This document shows, one piece after another, positions 59,065 to 64,000 of a stretch of 64,000 nt of DNA. Position numbers and translations under genes: made by a program. The first letter of the stretch is position 1; each line of letters opens with the position of its first letter. The notes beneath the pieces are model-generated. The model was not told where the DNA came from and made no database searches. It saw nothing but the letters and a program-made list of their open reading frames with translations. This DNA is from JACMOY01 sp038322575 (lineage in GTDB: Bacteria > Actinomycetota > Actinomycetes > Actinomycetales > Angustibacteraceae), in the NCBI GenBank assembly GCA_038322575.1, contig JBBQGB010000001.1:1-64000 (forward strand). The letters run 5' to 3'.

Positions 59065-61206
59065 ATGCAGATCTGGCCAGGCAAGCCCTACCCCCTCGGC
59101 GCCACGTACGACGGCACCGGGGTCAACTTCGCGCTGTTCTCCGAGGCGGCAGAGCGCGTCGAGCTGTGCCTCATCGACGACTACGGCACCGAGACCAGGG
59201 TCGACCTGCCCGAGGTCGACGGCTTCGTCTGGCACGCGTTCGTGCCCGGCATGCAGCCCGGGCAGCGCTACGGGTTCCGCGTCCACGGTGACCACGACCC
59301 GGCCTCCGGCGTCCGCTGCAACCCGGCGAAGCTGCTGCTGGACCCGTACGCGAAGGCCATCGACGGCCAGATCGACGGCGACCAGTCGCTGTTCTCGTAC
59401 CGGTTCGACGAGAAGGTCGCGAAGGGGGCCAGCCCCGCGCTGAACACCGACGACAGCCTCGGCCACACCATGCTGTCGGTGGTCATCAACCCGTTCTTCG
59501 ACTGGGGCCAGGACCGCGCGCCGCAGCACGAGTACCACGAGACCGTCATCTACGAGGCGCACGTCAAGGGCATGACCGAGCAGCACCCGGGCATCCCCGA
59601 CGAGATCCGGGGCACGTACGCGGGGCTCGCGCACCCGACGATGATCGAGCACCTGACGTCACTCGGTGTCACCGCGATCGAGCTGATGCCCGTCCACCAG
59701 TTCGTCCAGGACCCGCACCTGATCTCACAGGGGCTGTCCAACTACTGGGGCTACAACACGATCGGCTTCCTCGCCCCGCACAACGGCTACGCGGCATACG
59801 GCACGCGCGGGCAGCAGGTGTCGGAGTTTAAGGGCATGGTGAAGGCCATGCACGAGGCCAACATCGAGGTCATCCTCGACGTCGTCTACAACCACACCGC
59901 CGAGGGCAACCACATGGGCCCGACGCTGGCGTTCCGCGGCATCGACAACGCCGCCTACTACCGGCTGGTCGACGACGACCGGGCCCACTACTTCGACACC
60001 ACCGGCACCGGCAACAGCCGGCTGATGCGCCACCCGCACGTGCTGCAGCTGATCATGGACTCACTGCGCTACTGGGTCACCGAGATGCACGTCGACGGCT
60101 TCCGCTTCGACCTGGCCAGCTCGCTCGCCCGCCAGTTCCACGAGGTCGACCGGCTGTCCGCCTTCTTCGACCTGGTGCAGCAGGACCCGATCGTGTCGCA
60201 GGTCAAGCTGATCGCCGAGCCCTGGGACGTCGGCGACGGCGGCTACCAGGTGGGCAACTTCCCACCGCTGTGGACCGAGTGGAACGGCAAGTACCGCGAC
60301 ACGGTGCGCGACTTCTGGCGGGGCGAGGCGGCGACGCTGGCCGAGTTCGCCTCGCGCATCACCGGATCCAGCGACCTGTACGAGCACTCCGGACGCAAGC
60401 CGATCGCGTCGATCAACTTCGTCGTGGCCCACGACGGCTTCACGCTGCGCGACCTGGTCTCGTACAACGACAAGCGCAACGACGCCAACGGCGAGGGCAA
60501 CGCGGACGGCGAGAGCCACAACCGCTCGTGGAACTGCGGTGTCGAGGGACCGACGGACGACCCCGAGATCACCGAGCTGCGGCTGCGCCAGGAGCGCAAC
60601 ATCCTCACCACCCTGATGCTGTCCCAGGGCGTGCCCATGCTGGCCCACGGTGACGAGCTGGGGCGCACCCAGGGCGGCAACAACAACGTCTACTGCCAGG
60701 ACAACGAGATCGCCTGGGTCGACTGGGCTCTTGACGAGCACCAGCAGGCCCAGGTGGCGTTCGTCCAGCGACTGGCCCTGCTGCGGGCCGGCCACGCGGT
60801 CTTCCGGCGCCGGCGGTTCTTCGCGGGCAACGCCGACCACGGCGGCGAGAGCGACCTCGGCGACATCGCCTGGTTCACCCCTGACGGTGAGCACATGCGC
60901 GGCGACGACTGGTCGAACGGCTACGCGCGTGCCCTGATGGTGTTCTACAACGGGGACGCCATCCCCGAGCTCGACCCGCGCGGCGGGCCGACGGTCGACG
61001 ACTCGTTCCTGGTGATCTTCAACGCCCACCACGAGCCGGTGACGTTCACGATCCCGGCCGAGGCCTACGGCTCGGAGTGGTCGGTCTGCCTCGACACCAG
61101 CGACCCCGGCGGGGACGAGGCTCGTTCCTTCAAGCCGCACGCCGAGGTGGCCACGGCAGCACGCAGCGTCGTGGTCCTGCACCGCCTGCGCGACACGGGC
61201 GAATGA
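59065..61206 (+). CDS. glgX: Glycogen debranching enzyme GlgX
   Basis: A 713-residue GH13 isoamylase-type enzyme hydrolysing alpha-1,6 branches. N-terminal CBM48 (GATYDGTGVNFALFSEAAERVELCL), then the barrel with VVYNHTAEGNHMGP, the nucleophile Asp in VDGFRFDLAS, the acid Glu in LIAEPWD and the third Asp in VVAHDGFTLRDLVSYNDK. ATG 59065 matches the usual GlgX N-terminus (MQIWPGKPYPLGATY) and has GAGAG upstream; the frame is open further upstream. The stop overlaps the treY start. Confidence 0.95.
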   Translation: MQIWPGKPYPLGATYDGTGVNFALFSEAAERVELCLIDDYGTETRVDLPEVDGFVWHAFVPGMQPGQRYGFRVHGDHDPASGVRCNPAKLLLDPYAKAIDGQIDGDQSLFSYRFDEKVAKGASPALNTDDSLGHTMLSVVINPFFDWGQDRAPQHEYHETVIYEAHVKGMTEQHPGIPDEIRGTYAGLAHPTMIEHLTSLGVTAIELMPVHQFVQDPHLISQGLSNYWGYNTIGFLAPHNGYAAYGTRGQQVSEFKGMVKAMHEANIEVILDVVYNHTAEGNHMGPTLAFRGIDNAAYYRLVDDDRAHYFDTTGTGNSRLMRHPHVLQLIMDSLRYWVTEMHVDGFRFDLASSLARQFHEVDRLSAFFDLVQQDPIVSQVKLIAEPWDVGDGGYQVGNFPPLWTEWNGKYRDTVRDFWRGEAATLAEFASRITGSSDLYEHSGRKPIASINFVVAHDGFTLRDLVSYNDKRNDANGEGNADGESHNRSWNCGVEGPTDDPEITELRLRQERNILTTLMLSQGVPMLAHGDELGRTQGGNNNVYCQDNEIAWVDWALDEHQQAQVAFVQRLALLRAGHAVFRRRRFFAGNADHGGESDLGDIAWFTPDGEHMRGDDWSNGYARALMVFYNGDAIPELDPRGGPTVDDSFLVIFNAHHEPVTFTIPAEAYGSEWSVCLDTSDPGGDEARSFKPHAEVATAARSVVVLHRLRDTGE

Positions 61207-63683
61207 GGCCGCCCAGGCGCCCCTCCCCCGAGCGTCCGGTCCCGACCTCGACGTACCGGCTGCAGATCCGGCCGGAGTTCGGCTTCGACGACGCCGCCGG
61301 CGTCGTCGTCGACTACCTGGCCGTCCTGGGTGTCGGGCACGCCTACCTCTCGCCCGTGCTCGAGCCGGCTCCGGGATCGGCGCACGGGTACGACGTCGTC
61401 GACCACTCGCGGCTGAACACCGAGGCGGGCGGTGAGCCGGCGTTCCGTCGGCTCGTGCGGTCGTTGCACGACAACGGGCTCGGGGCGGTCGCCGACGTGG
61501 TGCCCAACCACATGGCCGTCCCGACCCCGGCCCGGCTCAACGCCCAGCTGTGGTCGGTGCTGCGCGACGGGCCGCAGTCCCCGTTCGCCGCCTGGTTCGA
61601 CGTCGACTGGTCGGTCGCCGACCGGGCGGTCCTGATGCCGGTGCTGGGCGGGCGGATCGGCCAGGTTCTGGCGGCGAGCGAGCTCGTGCTCGACCCTGCC
61701 GGCGGCCCGGGCGGGGACGAGCTGGTGCTGCGGTACTACGACCACGAGTTCCCCGTCCGGCCCGGCACCGAGTCGCTGCCGATGGCCGAGCTCGTCGACC
61801 GCCAGTGGTATCGGCTGGCGCACTGGCGGGTCGCGGACGAGGAGCTGAACTACCGCCGGTTCTTCGACGTCGACACCCTCGCCGCGGTGCGGGTCGAGGA
61901 CCCCGCCGTGTTCGAGGCGACCCACCGACTGCTGCTGGACCTGATGGCCGACGGGTCGCTGGACGGACTGCGGATCGACCACCCGGACGGCTTGGCCGAC
62001 CCCCGCGGCTACCTCGCGCGGCTCGCCGACGCGACGGGCGACGCCTGGGTCGTGGTCGAGAAGATCCTCGAGGGCAACGAGCAGCTCGCCGACGACTGGC
62101 GGTGCGCCGGCACGACCGGCTACGACGCCCTGCAGCGGGTGGGCGGGGTGTTCGTCGACCCCGCCGGCGTCTCGGCGCTGGACAGCCTGCTCACCGAGGT
62201 CACCGGCGCGAGCGCGGACCCGGAGGCGCTGGTCGAGCAGGCCAAGCGCGAGGTCGTCGCCCAGGGCCAGTACGCCGAGGTGCACCGGCTGGTCGAGCTG
62301 CTCGTCGGCATCTGCCACGACGACGTGCGGCTGCGCGACCACACCCGGCGCGGGCTGGACGACGCCGTCACCGAGCTGCTGGTCGCCATGGACCGGTACC
62401 GCGCGTACGTCGTCCCCGGCGAGAGCGCCCCGGTGCCGTCGCAGCGGGTGGTCGAGTCCGCGTTCGAGCACGCTCGGACCCACCTGCCCGAGCACCGCAT
62501 CGACACCCTCGAGCTGGTGCGCGACCTGGTGCTGGGCCGTGAGGTCGGCAGCGCCGGCCGGGCCGGTGAGCCGCGGCGGGCCGAGCTCGTCGTCCGGTTC
62601 CAGCAGACCTGCGGCCCGGTGATGGCCAAGGGTATCGAGGACACCGCGTTCTACCGCTGGTTCCGGCTGGTGTCGCTGAACGAGGTCGGCGCGGACCCCA
62701 CGCGGTTCGGCATCGCCACCGAGGAGCTGCACGACTTCGCCGGACGGCTGCACCACGAGTGGCCGACCTCGATGACCACGCTCTCGACCCACGACACCAA
62801 GCGGTCCGAGGACGTCCGTGCGCGCCTCGCCGTGGTGTCGGAGATGCCGTCGGAGTGGGCGCAGGCGGTGCACGAGTGGCGACAGCTGGCGTCCCAGCAC
62901 CGCGAGGCCCTGCTCGACCCCGGCACCGAGTACCTGATCTGGCAGACCCTCGCCGGCACCTGGCCCATCACGGCCGACCGGCTGCACACCTACTGCGAGA
63001 AGGCCATTCGGGAGGCGAAGACGTTCACGACCTGGACGTCGCCGGACGAGGCCTACGAGTCGGCCGTCCACCGCTTCGTCGACGGCGTCCTCGAGGACGA
63101 GCAGGTCGTGGCCGGACTCGACGCCTGGACCACCCTCACCGAGAGGCCGGCGCGCGTGGGCGTGCTCGGGCAGAAGCTGCTGCAGCTGACCCTGCCCGGT
63201 GTGCCCGACGTCTACCAGGGCACCGAGCTGGTCGACCTCTCGCTCGTCGACCCCGACAACCGGCGCCCGGTCGACTACGGGCAGCGGCGCACCCGCCTCT
63301 CGCGGCTGGACGCCGGCGAGCGGCCCAAGGACCTCGACGACGAGAAGCTGCTGGTGGTCTCGCGCGCACTGCGGCTGCGTCAGCAGCACCCGCAGTGGTT
63401 CGTCGGCCCCGACAGCACCTACGAGGCCGTGGCGACCACCACCGGCAACGCCCTCGCCGTCGGCCGCGGCGACTCGGCCGGGGTGCAGGTGGTGGCGGTC
63501 GCCACCCGGCTCTCGGTGTCGCTGCAGCGCTACGGGGGCTGGCGCGACCACACGGCATCGGTGCCCGAGGGGTCGTGGACCGACCTGCTCACCGGCCGCG
63601 CACTCGACGGCGGGGCCGTGTCGCTCGCGGCCCTGCTCACGGACCTGCCGGTCGCCCTGCTGGTGCGCGACCCTACGACCTGA
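61203..63683 (+). CDS. treY: Malto-oligosyltrehalose synthase
   Basis: An 826-residue GH13 enzyme that isomerises the reducing end of maltodextrins to an alpha,alpha-1,1 linkage. PTSTYRLQIRPEFGFDDAAGVVVDYLAVLGVGHAYLSPV, the nucleophile Asp in DGLRIDHPDGLADP, Glu in WVVVEKILEGNE, and the late TTLSTHDTKRSEDVRARL are signatures. ATG 61203 overlaps glgX (ATGA). GlgX supplies linear dextrins; TreZ, which would release trehalose, is not in the window. Confidence 0.95.
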   Translation: MRPPRRPSPERPVPTSTYRLQIRPEFGFDDAAGVVVDYLAVLGVGHAYLSPVLEPAPGSAHGYDVVDHSRLNTEAGGEPAFRRLVRSLHDNGLGAVADVVPNHMAVPTPARLNAQLWSVLRDGPQSPFAAWFDVDWSVADRAVLMPVLGGRIGQVLAASELVLDPAGGPGGDELVLRYYDHEFPVRPGTESLPMAELVDRQWYRLAHWRVADEELNYRRFFDVDTLAAVRVEDPAVFEATHRLLLDLMADGSLDGLRIDHPDGLADPRGYLARLADATGDAWVVVEKILEGNEQLADDWRCAGTTGYDALQRVGGVFVDPAGVSALDSLLTEVTGASADPEALVEQAKREVVAQGQYAEVHRLVELLVGICHDDVRLRDHTRRGLDDAVTELLVAMDRYRAYVVPGESAPVPSQRVVESAFEHARTHLPEHRIDTLELVRDLVLGREVGSAGRAGEPRRAELVVRFQQTCGPVMAKGIEDTAFYRWFRLVSLNEVGADPTRFGIATEELHDFAGRLHHEWPTSMTTLSTHDTKRSEDVRARLAVVSEMPSEWAQAVHEWRQLASQHREALLDPGTEYLIWQTLAGTWPITADRLHTYCEKAIREAKTFTTWTSPDEAYESAVHRFVDGVLEDEQVVAGLDAWTTLTERPARVGVLGQKLLQLTLPGVPDVYQGTELVDLSLVDPDNRRPVDYGQRRTRLSRLDAGERPKDLDDEKLLVVSRALRLRQQHPQWFVGPDSTYEAVATTTGNALAVGRGDSAGVQVVAVATRLSVSLQRYGGWRDHTASVPEGSWTDLLTGRALDGGAVSLAALLTDLPVALLVRDPTT

Positions 63684-63691
63684 CCGCGTCG

Positions 63692-64000
63692 TCAGGTCGC
63701 GGCGAGCCGGGCCTTCTCCTGCTCGACGTCGAAGTCGGCCACCGGCCAGTGCGGGTCGAGCTGCTCGAGGTGGTCGATCAGCAGCTGCTGCACCGCCCAC
63801 CTGGCGTACCACTTCCGGTCCGCGGGGACGACGAACCACGGTGCCTGCTGGGTTGAGCAACGGCTCAGCGCGACGTCGTACGCCCTCTGGTAGTCGTCCC
63901 AGCGCTCGCGCTCGGTGACGTCGCCCGGGTGGTACTTCCAGTGCTTGTCGGATCGGTCGAGCCGCTCCGCCAGGCGCGTCCGCTGCTCATCGGCAGAGAT
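63692..64000 (-). CDS. Polyphosphate kinase 2 family protein, C-terminal part
   Basis: The last 102 codons of a PPK2-family phosphotransferase; the 5' part lies beyond the right edge. ISADEQRTRLAERLDRSDKHWKYHPGDVTERERWDDYQRAYDVAL and APWFVVPADRKWYARWAVQQLL are the conserved C-terminal blocks of polyphosphate:nucleotide phosphotransferases. Convergent with treY, 8 nt between stops. Confidence 0.92.
   Translation of the reverse strand: MSADEQRTRLAERLDRSDKHWKYHPGDVTERERWDDYQRAYDVALSRCSTQQAPWFVVPADRKWYARWAVQQLLIDHLEQLDPHWPVADFDVEQEKARLAAT

Overview
This 64 kb window is a chromosomal segment of a high-GC actinomycete. Evidence: very GC-rich, G/C-ending codon use; many GTG and TTG starts; the phosphatidylinositol-mannoside genes (pgsA, acyltransferase, pimA); an SsgA/SsgB-like protein; TIGR02611 and Rv2578c-type families; and the order pdxS / pdxT-yebC-ruvCAB-yajC-secDF-apt-relA seen across Actinomycetota. 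A Kineosporiales- or Frankiales-like origin is possible, but the genus cannot be fixed by eye. Coding density is very high and 4-nt ATGA/GTGA overlaps are the rule. At least a dozen genes have TAnnnT, 6-8 nt, then the start codon, with no ribosome site: the leaderless pattern.

Layout. 1-9.5 kb: rarA (3' end cut off), an MMPL transporter coupled to a GNAT, a GGDEF protein, aspS, an aldo/keto reductase, then a LexA-box-controlled radical SAM gene coupled to an NTF2-like gene. 9.6-15.6 kb: a Pls/PosA-type single-module peptide synthetase, a coupled M1 aminopeptidase and a convergent phosphopantetheinyl transferase whose coding region holds low-complexity DNA. 15.6-22.4 kb: hisS with an MBL hydrolase, a membrane-anchored cyclophilin coupled to a DUF349 protein, and relA. 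22.5-30.2 kb (minus strand): pdxT-yebC, ruvCAB behind a second LexA box, yajC-secD-secF-apt. 30.2-34.7 kb: GNAT, BtuF-like protein, kynureninase, pdxS, LemA-like protein. 34.7-42.8 kb: the pimA/acyltransferase/pgsA operon and the HIT/thrS pair. In mycobacteria these are contiguous; here they are split by four plus-strand genes, a two-gene HTTM module present twice.

42.8-48 kb: MOSC protein, then a 4 kb gene fusing a DabB-like (NuoL-type) membrane subunit to a DabA-like (DUF2309) zinc subunit, with a divergent winged-helix gene across an 80-nt operator region. 48-56.5 kb: tRNA-Val(CAC), TIGR02611 protein, SsgA-like protein, pabB-pabC, a PAS-GAF-PP2C phosphatase, a YbaY-like protein, an astacin-type protease with beta-propeller-like repeats, a frameshifted HTTM remnant, and a tRNA-Gly-Cys-Val operon. 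56.5-64 kb: rsgA, a YihY-family protein, glgX-treY, and the 3' part of a PPK2 gene.

Most notable points: (1) thrS carries an in-frame TAG at codon 135 inside the editing domain, with the rest of the reading frame intact on both sides; (2) the dabB-dabA fusion keeps every predicted zinc/catalytic residue and has a cognate-looking regulator; (3) the HTTM two-gene module is duplicated and inserted between HIT and pgsA, with a decayed HTTM copy 15 kb away; (4) two perfect-core LexA boxes, one between the radical SAM gene and the PosA-type synthetase.
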